Positions 22,920 through 35,114 of a stretch of 64,000 bases of DNA are shown one piece after another. A program made the position numbers and the translations under genes. Each line of letters opens with the position of its first letter. Within the stretch, counting starts at the first letter, position 1. The notes under the pieces were generated by a model, which was given only the letters and a program-made list of their open reading frames with translations, was not told the DNA's origin and searched no databases. This DNA comes from Annulohypoxylon bovei var. microspora (taxonomy: Eukaryota > Ascomycota > Sordariomycetes > Xylariales > Hypoxylaceae): the NCBI GenBank assembly GCA_022836615.1, contig MU405214.1:186001-250000 (forward strand), read 5' to 3'.

Positions 22920-25900
22920 GATGACTCTAATTAAATTTCAATCCGTCCCAGGTAAATCGATCGCTAGATGGCTATTGGAACGGCAAGGTTCGAGTATCGA
23001 CTGCAGCGTAAAATCGTAGCTAAGGCGGGACGTTAATCTCACCAGCGGGCGAGAGAGGAAGCTCCGACCTGGCCACTTACTATGTCAGGGCAATTTAGAA
23101 CGAATGTACTTGACAATGTATGTCAACGAGTGGATGCTAGAAAAGAAAGATCAGGTCAGTGTCTTCTTCGATCATGTCTGCGGTGGCATCAAGGACGCAT
23201 AAACGATCCACGGTAGATCCTCAAGTTGCCTGAAAAACTCCGCTCCATCGCTCCACGTCTCTTGGGCCACCATTTCTCGGCATACAAGTCTCACTCTCGA
23301 ACGCACCTTGTTTACAAGCAAAATATTTTGGTATGTGATGATAAATCTTTTCAAAAGAGTGGCGCGACGAATAAATCGTCAGCTTAAATCAATAATAATA
23401 TAACGTTATGTTGTATGGCGTTCACGACGTATCGCACGGGCGATTCTCTCAGCGATGCATTGGTTCTCGACACGCGTAAACCGTCGACCAACGAGTAGTC
23501 GTCAATTTTAGGAGGGTTAAGACTCCAGAGTCAATGGATGGCCGGCGCGCCGAAGGGGGGAAATATTGTCGTCGAAAGGTAAGCCTTACGAGGTCGGCGA
23601 AGGGGAAAAGAGAGCGAGGGACGGGAGGGTAAGGCGGAGAGCGAAAAGGCAAGCAGATCGAAGGGGGTAAATGAGAGGAAACGTGAGAGGGAATGTGTGA
23701 AAGAGAGAGTCGGAACCCAGGACGCCAAGGCACTAAAACCCAGGGGTGCCTTCGTTATTGATCAGTCTGTTCATTGATCAGGGGAGAAAGAACAAGGGGT
23801 TTAGTGAAGGGGGTGGGGTGCGATGGCTAATTACGTGAGACTATTCCCAAAATAGACTAGCTTCAGTGGAGACCAATATCGCGCTCTTATTTAGGAAATA
23901 GTGCCAGGGCCGACTTTTTTTCAAGAAGTCTTTAAGTCGTTTAAGCAGCTAGTCCGCTGGTTCAAGGCGCTAATAATTGTATGTAGGCTGTAGCTGCATC
24001 AAACACATTGTTGCTATGATTTCATTTTTAGATGGTATGAAAGGGAAGAATATGGAAAAAGGAGGCAAAAAAAGGGAGCATTGAATGGAATGTTCAAAGG
24101 ATAATTGATAAATCGGTCCAAGCACACAAACAACTATCTTGCTCATTTGATCATTTCCCCTTTTTTTTAAATTCTTTTCTTTAGGATTCGTCCCATCTTT
24201 TTAGTGTTGTGTTGTGCAACTGATACGATGGCAACATTGAATGTTGAACCTTGGAATAGACGCGTACTTAGGTACCTACCTACTACCTTGTGCGCAGCGG
24301 GTATTTTATTCTTATTCTTCTTCCATTAATGTTATTCTCGCTACTCAACTCCCGGCTTCCAAAGACGGTTTAGTCGCCAATGGTGTACACTTCAATAATA
24401 ATATCGAGGCTACGACGTCCGTACCAACATGCAGACGGACGGGCTGGATGAAGTGCAACTGCCACTACCAACTGCACTACAACACCTACTGTAGATATTC
24501 CCGTCCCTGCTGTTGCAGGATGCAAGTTAATATTTCTAAGGTTGATACTGGCGTGATTGATGGGAGGGGTGGCTAGGACCTCACAACGGGGCGTCTATGA
24601 TGAAGTACCCCAGGTCCCATCTAGAGATACTTGGAAAGTGGCGCTATCGGCCCGCAGAGTGGGAAGTGTCCAGCGCAAGGACAACAAGTCAACCGAGATA
24701 TCGACGCGTAATAAGATCAGGTTCTTGGTGCGTCCAACCCCGGCATATTAACGGGTCATCGATTGGTTCGGTTGTCCTAGAAATAGCGGCCCAGGTTCCA
24801 TCCAATTGGCTCTCGAAGATGCTGCGCCCTATTGCTACCTCAGGCAATTTGCTAATTTCCTTGAACTTCGCGCTGGACTCATGCATCATTGCACCATTTT
24901 GGTGGAGGTTGAATTTCCTCATTGCCCGTTCAGCGGGATGTTTCGCCATGCCATCGGTACCTTTAGCAGCTCTAGGTAGGTAGAGGTACTGTAGGCAGGT
25001 AAATATGTAATCTGCTTTCTCCATGTTCATAGGTAATCGGAGCGAACAAACGGCGCCGGCAGCTTGGCCGATTGAGATCTGCTTGTCCGGCGCAAGTTTT
25101 CAATGCAGCTGGTTTCGAAACGGGAAGAGAGGGAAAACGATACTTCGGTAACTGGAGGATCGTGTTGTAGTAAGTCGCCGGATGAACCGTTTCATCAGAT
25201 CGAAACATGATAATAGTAAAAGAGTCATATTATCTCAGGCTCAGTTCCAGCGCATTTCTCTTAGTCTCCTGTCACTTCCGCATACAAAGTCAATCGAATC
25301 CGCTAGTGCGGTAACTAGGTAGATACCCGCGACCCGTCAAACTCTACTTCTGAGTTTAGGTGATCCGAGCCTTAACCATAATCATAACCATAACCATAAT
25401 TGTAAAGATTAAGATTGAGCTGAACGGCGCGATACCGCATAATTGGTTTTTAGGGCTGTCAAAATTGATCAAAAGCATAAGGTCAAACCTTCTGGAAAGT
25501 CATTTGTTTCGGAAGGGGATGCACACGCGGCATTTCTCTTTCATTCTACTACTACTTCATCCTAGCATCCGTTACTAACACCCTCTCACCCCTGTATCAT
25601 CGAACTGCTTCAAATCGGAGCCCGGTCAGATTCGTATCTCCCCTCCAGCCAAAACGGGACAAGATATGCAAATCGCAATAAGGAACGATAGCTTGACTTT
25701 ATGCAGGCAATTGGACCTAAGCAGCAGATCACAAAGCTAAGCAGGGCTAAGCATATGCCCGTCCGGCCGCGCAGGAATACATTTCGGCATCTCATCTGCG
25801 TGAGGTCTCTCTCTGTATCTAAGTATTATTCATCCTACCCAAAATTACATATGTATGCAATAAGGGTATTCGTCTAAACTACAGTACAATAACCACCTGC

Positions 25901-26913
25901 CTAACCAATTGATATTCCATGTTCATGTTTCGAATCATAGCAGTAAAGAGGTTCAACACGAGAAGCCAGGAAGCGTTCGTTTTAGTTCGTCTCGAACCGT
26001 GAGCGGTGGATCTTCAAATCTTCGGACCGTGGTGAATGGCCAGATGGCGCAAATCTTGGAAACATGTTCGCGCAAATTATGGATAAATCGGATCTTTCAT
26101 GATTCGACCACTAAACAAGCAATACCATATATTGGTACGATACTCTAGTACTCCAATATTTAATAAAATGAAGGGAGATGGAGAGGAGAGGCGCCCACAG
26201 TCTAGATTCTTCGCAATACAAAACTCCGCCAGTGTTGTTGTTTATTGGATGCGGAGTGAGATTTGGTAGGCAGGCAGTCTGCAATGCAAGAGCCGGGCCA
26301 TATTTGGAAGCTCGATTATCTTTCGCCAGCTATTCGCGTGGCTTACGGGGGGCACTCGGGCATGCGTTTTTGTCTTCGCCCCGGCCGTGCGGTATTCCGG
26401 TTGTGTACCTGCATCTCGCGCGCACGCCACACAGCTCGAGTTATCGTGGCTCGATCCCCCAAAAGAAACTTTAATCGTTGTATTGGCTCCAGCTCGTTCG
26501 CGGGATTTTGCCGGGGCCGCACGTTCCTGACTATCGAAAAGCCATCGCGGAAGATCTAACCGGCAGCTTACCATAAGCTTCTTCTGTCCATCCTTTCTTC
26601 CTCCGATAGCTATTATGGCGATCTTTCCGCCTAGCTCAGGAACAGAGTTCAAAGCTCCTGTGAGATCTTCGTAGGCTTGTTTGTAGAAGGATCGACAAGA
26701 TGCGGTGCGAAGATGCTTACCCTTTTTCGCCGAGGCGTTTCGTTTCCCGAAATGTGCAGGTCACGATAACTTAGCTTCATCATATCATCATGTTTCGGTA
26801 TAAAGGTGGCCGTAGTAAGACGAATATGTTCGCATTCCACCACTTACCTACATTGTGTTTGCAGATAGCTGATGTAAGGAGGGTAGGTAGGTATTCCTAC
26901 CGCGTCCTTTCTT
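22920..26913. other. Long upstream region of MSB2, no gene recognised
   Basis: Nearly 4 kb holds no recognisable protein or RNA gene. A purine-rich stretch lies at about 23560-23830, consistent with a pyrimidine-rich promoter or leader on the MSB2 strand. Pyrimidine-rich tracts occur near 24160, a short ATAACC-like repeat at 25375-25402, and a GC-richer patch at about 26240-26560 with overlapping short frames but no motifs. A large regulatory region for MSB2 is possible but not shown. Confidence 0.45.
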
Positions 26914-27090
26914 GGGGGGGGGGGGGGGGGGGGGGGGGGCGGGGGGGGGGGGGGGGGGGGGGGGGGGGNNNNNNNNNNACTTTTTTCACCAAACAAAAAA
27001 TTTCCTTGTTTTTTTATTTTTTTTTTTGTTTGGTGCTTGTTTGGGCCCCCCCCCCCCCCCCTCCGTTCCCCCCCCCCCCCCCCCCCCCCC
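26914..27090. other. Assembly gap flanked by poly-G and poly-C
   Basis: A run of G (26914-26968, interrupted only by one C at 26940) is followed by ten N (26969-26978), a T-rich spacer containing CACCAAACAAA and TTTGTTTGGTG, and then poly-C to 27090. The G run and C run are reverse complements and the spacer arms are nearly so. This looks like a failed read-through of a homopolymer or a fold-back sequencing artefact rather than biology. Frames through it (poly-Gly or poly-Pro) should be ignored. Confidence 0.9.
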
Positions 27091-30000
27091 TGCGTAATCA
27101 CTACGTTACTTGTGAGCTGCTAGAGTTTGTTGCTCTGTGGTGGGTAGTAAGATGAGAGGCGTATTCTCTTACTGCAGTAGTTTGCTGCACCTATTACATT
27201 AGTACGCATCTGGTTCCTGACTAAACCGAATCGTAATCTTACGCTTACATGAACGTGGGAATTGGCGTATGCTAAACAAGCCCCAATCACAGATCTATTG
27301 AACACATGGACCGGATGTGAAAGACTGAAATGTGTATAAGTTACCGGCATCTAACAACAGACTAGATCGCAGATGTTAGCGTAATAAGCTTGGTGGTTCT
27401 ATCTTTTGTCTCTCCCCCTTCATTTCCGGATTCCGAATCCATCTCCATCTCTCCATCAGCCGCGCCCCGATCTGACAGCTAAAGATTCGGAAATGAACGT
27501 GTTCCTACAGGGGGGTATTAAGTCATTCCTACTTCGTACACGAGCACGTAGGTAGTCAATCGAAACTTCAAACCAACAAAAGCACATCCCCTTGTTCCTC
27601 ACTGTTACAACACAGCCCCCGACGAAAGTCTCTGCCTTCCAATGACTTGGGGGCCACAGCAAGCCTTCAGCCATATTGTGTAGGTATGTAAGTGTGGCGT
27701 GAGCCAGTTCGGCTTACTTACTTAGGTAGGTAGGTACTAGACGACCTGTAAAACTTGGCCTACATCATCCAACGTCTAGACCATATTTACATGCTACAGG
27801 TAAATACGAGAACTGGTTCACCTGAAGCAAGTAGCTGTGAGCTTATTTACTATTTACATACCTATCTAAAGTTCTGTAGTAGGCTAAATTAGTTCGCTCT
27901 CCATACCCCTTAAATTATTACATAGGTACATCTTACGTATATCGTCAATGTTAACCAAAGAGAAATGAAAGCGAAACTAATTTTTAATCAAATCGATTAT
28001 TTTCATATCTAGTGATCATTGAAGCCCAAGTGCTCTGCGTTAAGATAGTAAATGGTGTTTCTAACTACTTATGCACCCCTAGTGAACGTACATCACCCTC
28101 ATGATCACCTGGGTTAGGGAAGTCCTTGTCCCATTTAGCGCAGCATCCTTTCCCAGTATACTTAGATGTATTTTAGTCCATGTAAGAATATGAGTGTTTA
28201 GACCGTCATATAATCTAGAGGATTGAGATACAGATAAAGCACTACTCGGCGATATCACGTGTCCACGTACACATAGTAGAATATACTCTTCTTACATTAT
28301 TGGGCAGATCATATTCCCCACGACGCCATCGTGAGCTTTCCTAGTAATTTTACTCCATTGAGATCAATTTATACGAAACTAATTATACGATATGTTATTA
28401 ACACCCTTAATATCTTTCAATATCATCATATAAAGCTACTCAAAACAGTCCTGTGTGAACTAGTTTGATACATTTCATCTCTCGTATTTGCAAAGACAGC
28501 TTGATTCCTCCTTAGAACCTTAATTGTAGGACAAATAAAGCTGACTATTACTATTCATAACCGTATATGCTAGGTAGGACCTCGTTTCTATGCTCAACGA
28601 ATAGTACGATGATAGGCCTAACAGCGTGACCCATCCTATCTTGAAATATATCTCCTATAGTTATATATTAGCCTATACTCCATAAAATAGGGGACGATTG
28701 TTCTTAAATCTTTTCCGTTGTTTCCCAGCACTATGATGATATATCCATAGTAACCCCCTGTAGCCAATATTTCATTAGAAATAGCCAGTGCCGTGATCTA
28801 ACCAACAAGATATGTTGTTCAGGTATATGTGACCGTAATTGTCGACATATCATACATAAAATGGAAGGTTTGTAAACTACTACTATCCAAAAGGATATAT
28901 AAATATGCGGGGAGGAGCGGTGGCTTATATAAGGACGGGATATATTGATAAGAGAGCACGGAAGGGCTTGTCCACGTAGCGATGTGGCGACAGAACGTCG
29001 ACCCTAACGTTATCAGCATAGTAGTTTTCTCCTTTTATGCGACCCCTGGCTGATATAAGTGCCCTAATCCGATGCAAACTTTATGTTCTTCGATGAGTAC
29101 AATACTATATCATAGTTGTGGATGTCCCAACTAGCAGCTAGAATCCTGTAGCTAAAAGGTGAGAATAGTTGAATGAGAAAGGAATCTCCAATCAGATTCA
29201 CATGCTCTGTCTTTAAGGATTACTAGGCCACTACCCCTCATACTTAGGTAGTCAACGAGTACGCGTAGTATTCGTTTTGGGTCACTGGTTCATGTAAAGT
29301 GGGAATTTTTCGACGGCAAGAGCGTCTATGGTTGATTGTTATTCATTAACTCATCACCAGACATGACGGTCTCCGCTTACCGTCGTCTGAGTGGACTTTT
29401 CCCTGGGAGAGATCAGTCTGGTATCCTGGGAGAAACTACTCTCGTCCTCTGCTACGTAATTGTTCAGGTTCATTAATATGCCGCGCAACCTCTCGCTATG
29501 ACTGAAGTGGCGTGATATACATAAACGGAGACCTCTAAACTGCATCCACCAACATCCCCAATGCAACAAAGCCTGTGGAGGTTGTCATGACACTAGAAAC
29601 CGCCGCCCGAACAATGGAAGAGGACGTTGACCCTGTCAAGCCTCGTCATAATGACGGCCCTGGTCAAGCATGGCTGTAGACTCCAGCGGCCCTTGACCTC
29701 CTGACAACACTAGATCCCATAGATTCGCGCTTGCTGCTTAAAGAGTCTGAAGAGCTGTTGTACTATGACCTAGAGTCCATGTCGCCGTAGTCAATCTCGC
29801 GTACCTCGTAACTGGTGTACTTGGTCTTCATGTACATAGGAGGTAGCGTAATTCGTAGTCGACCTTCTCTAAAATGGCGTCACTCGAGACTGGGATAGAT
29901 TCTTTATGACGTGTCGTGTGCTGCACTTTCGAACGCCGCCGACTGTGAAGGGATCTCTCGAAGGAGAATTGATAGGGTATAGGCGGGGCCGGTTTCCGGA

Positions 30001-33000
30001 TGAAGTCCTGGGCTTATCGGCGTCCCGAGAGACATACCGTAGATGGACCGGGGTGAATTCGTACGGTCTCTAAGTTGCCCAATGACAAAGCTAACTATTG
30101 CTGTATATCCCTTTTTTAGTTCGGCATGCAGCCCTTGACCGGGCTTTGAGTTGGAAGGAGTGTTGGAATGCGAGGCTTAAGTCAAGGACTGATCTATCTC
30201 TCAGCAATGCACCGTGCCACCTGTCACGATGCACAAGTGAGTCAATTATTCTATGTATGTAGTCGGCTAGGTCGCTTCGACGCGAGCTCCTTCGAGAACC
30301 GTCTCCGGCGCGAATCGGGAAGCCCGCCTGGCGTTCCGACCAATCATCATCGAAATCGGACTTATCGCCAGTTATCCTCCTAGCCCGTTTCCTTGGTTAT
30401 GCGTAGGTTGACCAAGTGTTTCAAGAATGGCCGAGGATATATCATATTTGAATATGACATCATTCGTCAGCAGGCTGTCCAATATCCCCAGACCCTCAGA
30501 CCCCTAGGACCCCTAGAATGCGGCTGCATCCGAAAATAGCTAACCCCTGCTCTTAGCTCTCGCATTCAATGGTGGGGTTTGTGGAAAATCCGAGGCGCCG
30601 ACAAGGGCTACGATCTCGGATCCGTCTTTATCTCCTAGATTCCTCTTACATGAGGAGCATTGTGTTACATGCTTTTACCTACAGGCGGTGACGACGGAAG
30701 GCTAGGGCCGTCATCCCCGGCCTTGTCTAAGATTTTGCGTAGCTGCATGGACTCGATCGAGAGACGGCCTACCCGGTGCAGTTACCCAGATATCTCCTGA
30801 TATCTCATGATATCTTTCCGTAGAAGACCCCTACGCCGCCCGAACAAACACGATGTTAACGGCTTAATGCATACATATCAGGGATAGGTGGCGTAATATT
30901 GAGAAGGAATCTCGGGATATGGGAGGTTAGGTATGTTGCTGTGAACGGTGATTACTCTTATTCTGCATCTACCTACTGTCCAATGAGTTCCCCGGGCAAC
31001 ATTCAGCGCCGTAGGTTTTAAGGATATAAGGTGAGATTGGTGATGTCAGAGACCCTTCGTCAAGCCATGTGGCATTGGACGTGTCCTTTCCAAGTGACGT
31101 AACTGCCCTGAGGACCCTTCGGACGATCATTCCAGTGGCGTTCTTCTACTGTGCAGGGCTAGTCTTGTGATAGGTGGTCGCGTCGGTTTCTCGCGGCGAG
31201 GTTCGACCCTCTTCGTCTCTTCTTTTTGTCCTCTTAACCGTTGCCCCGTAAGTTGCGGGATGGTAACACAAAGTAATTGTCAGGCAGATTGATATGTGAC
31301 AGATGCTATATCCCTTGCATATGTCGCCTTACCTTATTCGCTGCCTTAGCCATGGGTCTTTGATCGGCAATTGATATCATATCAGAGAACGGACGGGACG
31401 ATTTCCGTTGCCGAGACAGGTCCCAGTGTCCCGGAGGCGAGTTAAGCTGGCTACATGCGTGAAATAGATATGTATATGCCTCAATTAAACGTACAATACC
31501 TTGGCGCGATGGGCAGGTGTGCAATTGAATAGAGGGATGTGTGGGCGAGAGGAAATAATGCGGTTGCGTATGTCGTTGCGACTGCTGCTGTCACCTTGTC
31601 AGACGTTTGCGTCAGTCATGTGTATGGGACATGCAGGACCCCTTCGGGGTATTCATTCGCAGGGAGCGTGTCCCCCGCGTAGATCTTGGTTGCCCTCCTT
31701 GCGGGCTAGAATAGATCCCATGCCATATTGTACATGCCACATGGGCGAGAGGTCCAATCACGATTAGATATATCGCAAACATATCCGAAAGCGTGCTGAG
31801 AGACGCCATGACGGCTAGGGTGCATCTGCAGATCGACCGCCATCCCATCGCTTGGTACGGGTAGAACGGGGGAACGTGTTAGCTGAAGACTGACGTCTTG
31901 TTGCATTCGCGTGAGCACAGTGAGACGAAAGGACCCTCAAAGGACCCTCCCATCCCCATTTCCAAGCCTTGATTTCCCGAAGGAAGAAGATAGGTAGATT
32001 AGCTTTAGGACCCTTATCTTGATGGTAGGTAGTAGGCCGAATCCGTGTTGCAGTCCGTGTTGCATATGCCAGATGGAGGTGGAGAGGATTGCCAACACTC
32101 GAGCTTCAGCTTTTTCTGGAAGAGGGCAAAGCGGCTGTGGGAGGGTAGTGACACAAGAGGCTGCAGACGAAGTTATCAGCTGACCCAGCGCGAGCCAAAT
32201 CATGGCATTACACGACGAGTTAAGCACGTTCTCTATCTGTACCTGTCCGACATCAACCTGTCAACCTGCGGGAAAGGAGGCGTATAGCAACGTCAGAGCT
32301 CTCAAGCGAAACATGGAACAATGCAACTCCCACACCCGGATATAGTCTCCACCTGGGCACACCGAGATTTCTTGCAACCTCCGCAAGCTTGTTATCTCTA
32401 CAGTAGGTAAACATACTAAAAAGCATGTATCGCATACTGTGAAGGTTCGAAGCCCGGTCGCGAAAGCTGCAGTTCAGCCAAATTCGGTCATCGGACGAGA
32501 CGATTCTGGATTGTTACGAAAGCAAGTGCAAGTATAACAAAGAGTTGCGAGTATAACACATGCAGTGTGGCAGAGTGGAAGCATAGAGAAGAATCTAGTT
32601 TCAGTGGCAGAGTAGGAAAGAAGGTGGGAGGAGATGCAAGCGGCTGCAAGGATTTATCGTAAGCGATCGGCCCAACCAACCCCACGGATAGCCCCGCACT
32701 GAACCCCAAGATCTTCAAACGTTCTTTCCTTGTCTTGCTTGTCCACCTATTTTAAGTAGGTAGGTATTTTTGGGTGGTCGTTGCAGTGTGGTTGATTAGT
32801 ATTGTATGTAGTACCTACCCTAGGCAACCGAGGCAGCAAGGCAGCTGCTTTGGTGGGTTAGGTTGTCCAGATGCCCTTCAAGATCGGTCCACCGCTTTCT
32901 GCGCTTGCCGATTTTCCAGTTGTGTGCCCAGGTTGTGGTTTCGTTGACGAAAAAATAGCGTACGAATTATACAGGTGGGTAATAAGATACGCGCGCTATA

Positions 33001-34112
33001 CCTAGCTAGCTTTGCTATAACCCCGCATGTTCATAGGTATAGAGATTGTACTTAAGTTGGGTAGGTAGTAACGAGATTAGCATGTTCCCGGCAGGCAAAC
33101 CAATAGCAAGATAGAAACATAAACCAGATATAGACACTTCCTATCCTACCCATCGAAAACTTTGGGTTTGCTATCAAACTAGTTAGTTACTTGTTAAAAA
33201 GGCGCATAGGTTTAAGGTAAGGCTCGGCACCTAGAGGACTCAAGTATGGTTGATTAGTAGGGTTCAAGAGAAACATCAACGATCCGTCCAATCTACCCAC
33301 ATCTACCCACATGTAGGCAGGTATCCGATCCATCCAGTGAGCATTTCCGATTTGACGTGCCTAACACACTTAGATAGATTTAGAGCTTGCTAGCTCGTTC
33401 AGTTGGTCCAGTAGGCCCGGTAGGTACATGAAGAAAGAGTCAAGACGGAAAGTGCTTCGTCATGTTGATTGACGTAAGGTTCCATTCCAATCCATTATAC
33501 ATGATACATTATACATATGTTTTATGTATTTGTACATTTCGCATGCGCATGTACTATTTGGCTTTCTACCCAGACAGGTAGGTATTGGTCCTTTTACTGT
33601 GTGTTCCTCGGAAAGAATTCGTCAGAACTGGACAAACTCAGCCTTCGAGAAACCTTATTCGCCCGTGCATTCGGGTGTTCCTGCCTGTCATACGGGTTGT
33701 AGATCGGGTACCTGGCAACTGGCAACCTACACGTTCAATGTTACCAGCATCGTACGCGCCAATACGCACTATACGCACCTACCTACTATTTTCAGTTTAG
33801 AAGTTAAAGACTTCAGTGTCAGGAAGACCTTTCCGGGGAGGGTACAGGGTGACAATGTGATACACTAGCTTAAGTATACATATGTACCTTAGATCACAGG
33901 GTACATATATTTGCGCCTTATTAATGTACCTGATGGACCCTATTACGTGCTTCATCCCAGAAAATTCAGCGCTCAAGCAATATTCGTTTTCGTTTCGATG
34001 TCCCCCCTTTCAACTATTTAAGGTTGACTGATTCCTCGCCCGTTCCCATCCGAGCCTTCTAGTCTGACGTAGTCTACTCAAGTTAACTTTTAGCGATCTA
34101 CTCTATCCTCAG
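27091..34112. other. Gene desert, about 7 kb
   Basis: No frame in this stretch has recognisable motifs or plausible intron-joined continuation. It is AT-rich at 27.9-29.1 kb and more balanced at 29.5-32.7 kb. Small imperfect duplications occur, for example GTCCGTGTTGCA twice near 32045 and AGGACCC units near 31935. TAGGTAGGTAGGTA motifs lie near 27720 and 32757. The open stretch at 29580-29760 reads partly like protein but has stops. A lineage-specific or non-coding transcript cannot be excluded. Confidence 0.45.
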
Positions 34113-34252
34113 GTAAGTTCGAACTCGTTCCCCCGTTCTTTCCTCAACTTTGAGCCGCTTGGGTACCTCCTCGTATATCTCCGCAGTAATAAAAGGCGCT
34201 AAAACATCCCACCATAGCTTTCCTCATCCCTTTAACAAATTTCTCAACTCAG
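34113..34252 (+). other. Predicted 5'-UTR intron of FKBP12
   Basis: A consensus donor (CAG then GTAAGT at 34113) and an acceptor (CTCAACTCAG ending at 34252) bracket a pyrimidine-rich 140-nt segment 90 bases upstream of the FKBP12 start codon. A TATA-like CTATTTAAG lies about 90 bases further 5', near 34014-34022. This fits a leader intron in a highly expressed gene. Inferred from sequence only. Confidence 0.5.
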
Positions 34253-34341
34253 AGAAATAGAGAAAAGGAGAAATTAGAAAACCAAACAAGATCACCATTT
34301 CTTTATTTCCCACATTTACAACTCACGTATTATCCATCATA

Positions 34342-35114
34342 ATGGGTGTCACGAAGACCATTATCCAAGAGGGCACCGGCGCTCAGCCAGCAGCTCGCCA
34401 GACCGTCACCATCGAGTACACTGGCTGGCTCAAGGACACCTCTAAGGCTGACAGCAAGGGCGCTAAGTGAGTTTATAAACACCTGGCTATGTGTTGGAGA
34501 TTCAAGTGTTTGCTTGGCATTGTGTCAAACATAGCTGGAAGTTAATAACAGTTAACTAACTTTTTCTAAAAAAGGTTCGACACTTCTGTTGGCCGAGGTG
34601 ACTTCGTCACGCAAATTGGTGTTGGTCAAGTCATCAAGGGTATTTCCCCATCGCTCTCTGCAACTTATTATGTGTTGAGACTGATAACTTAATTATATTA
34701 GGTTGGGATGAGGGCGTTCTCACCATGAAGGTCGGCGAGAAAGCCACCCTCGACATCACTAGGTATGAATTAACCGACTCTTATCGTTAGAAGTTGGCAC
34801 TTATACTAATTTATAATGATAGTGACTTCGGATATGGAGCTAGGTAAGATTTTCTCATCACTCTGCGTCGTAAAATATTCTCGATATCCACCCGCCCGGT
34901 TCCCCGTCCCGGAACCCCCCAACTGCAGTGGCCTTAAGAGATGCTTAGCTTACGAATTATTCAGGGGTTTCACCGGTCACATCCCTCCCAACTCTGACCT
35001 GATCTTGTAAGTACCGTCCCTTGAAGAGGAAGGTCATGGAAAACTATCTCGATTTTTAGAAGTAGGCACTAATTTCTGGCTTGCAGCGACGTCCATCTCA
35101 AGAAGGTCCAGTAA
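34342..35114 (+). CDS. FKBP12: FKBP12 peptidyl-prolyl cis-trans isomerase (FK506/rapamycin-binding protein)
   Basis: This is a cytosolic proline isomerase and the receptor through which FK506 and rapamycin act on calcineurin and TOR. Six short exons were read: 34342-34466, 34575-34639, 34702-34762, 34823-34843, 34965-35006 and 35087-35114, giving 113 residues. All junctions restore the family sequence. The pocket residues are visible: Tyr in VTIEYTGWL, Phe-Asp in FDTSVGRGDF, Val-Ile in GVGQVIKGWDEG with the floor Trp, Tyr in DFGYGARGF, and Phe in LIFDVHLKKVQ at the C-terminus. The loop TSKADSKGAK after the first strand is a little longer than in mammals, as is usual in filamentous fungi. Exon 4 is only 21 nt. 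The gene is convergent with the ABCC transporter downstream. Confidence 0.96.

Noticed and set aside
25715..25775. 5S-rRNA-like phrase (AAGCTAAGCAGGGC)
   Set aside because: Only about a dozen bases resemble 5S; the flanks lack the other conserved 5S helices and internal control elements.
26790..27155. Open frames encoding poly-Gly and poly-Pro through the N gap
   Set aside because: They are translations of homopolymer and gap sequence, not genes.
29580..30400. Possible degraded protein gene
   Set aside because: The stretch is broken by stops in each frame, and I could not match any segment to a family.
32425..32475. tRNA-like B-box (GGTTCGAAGCC)
   Set aside because: The flanking bases do not pair to form a T-stem, and no A-box or acceptor stem is found upstream.
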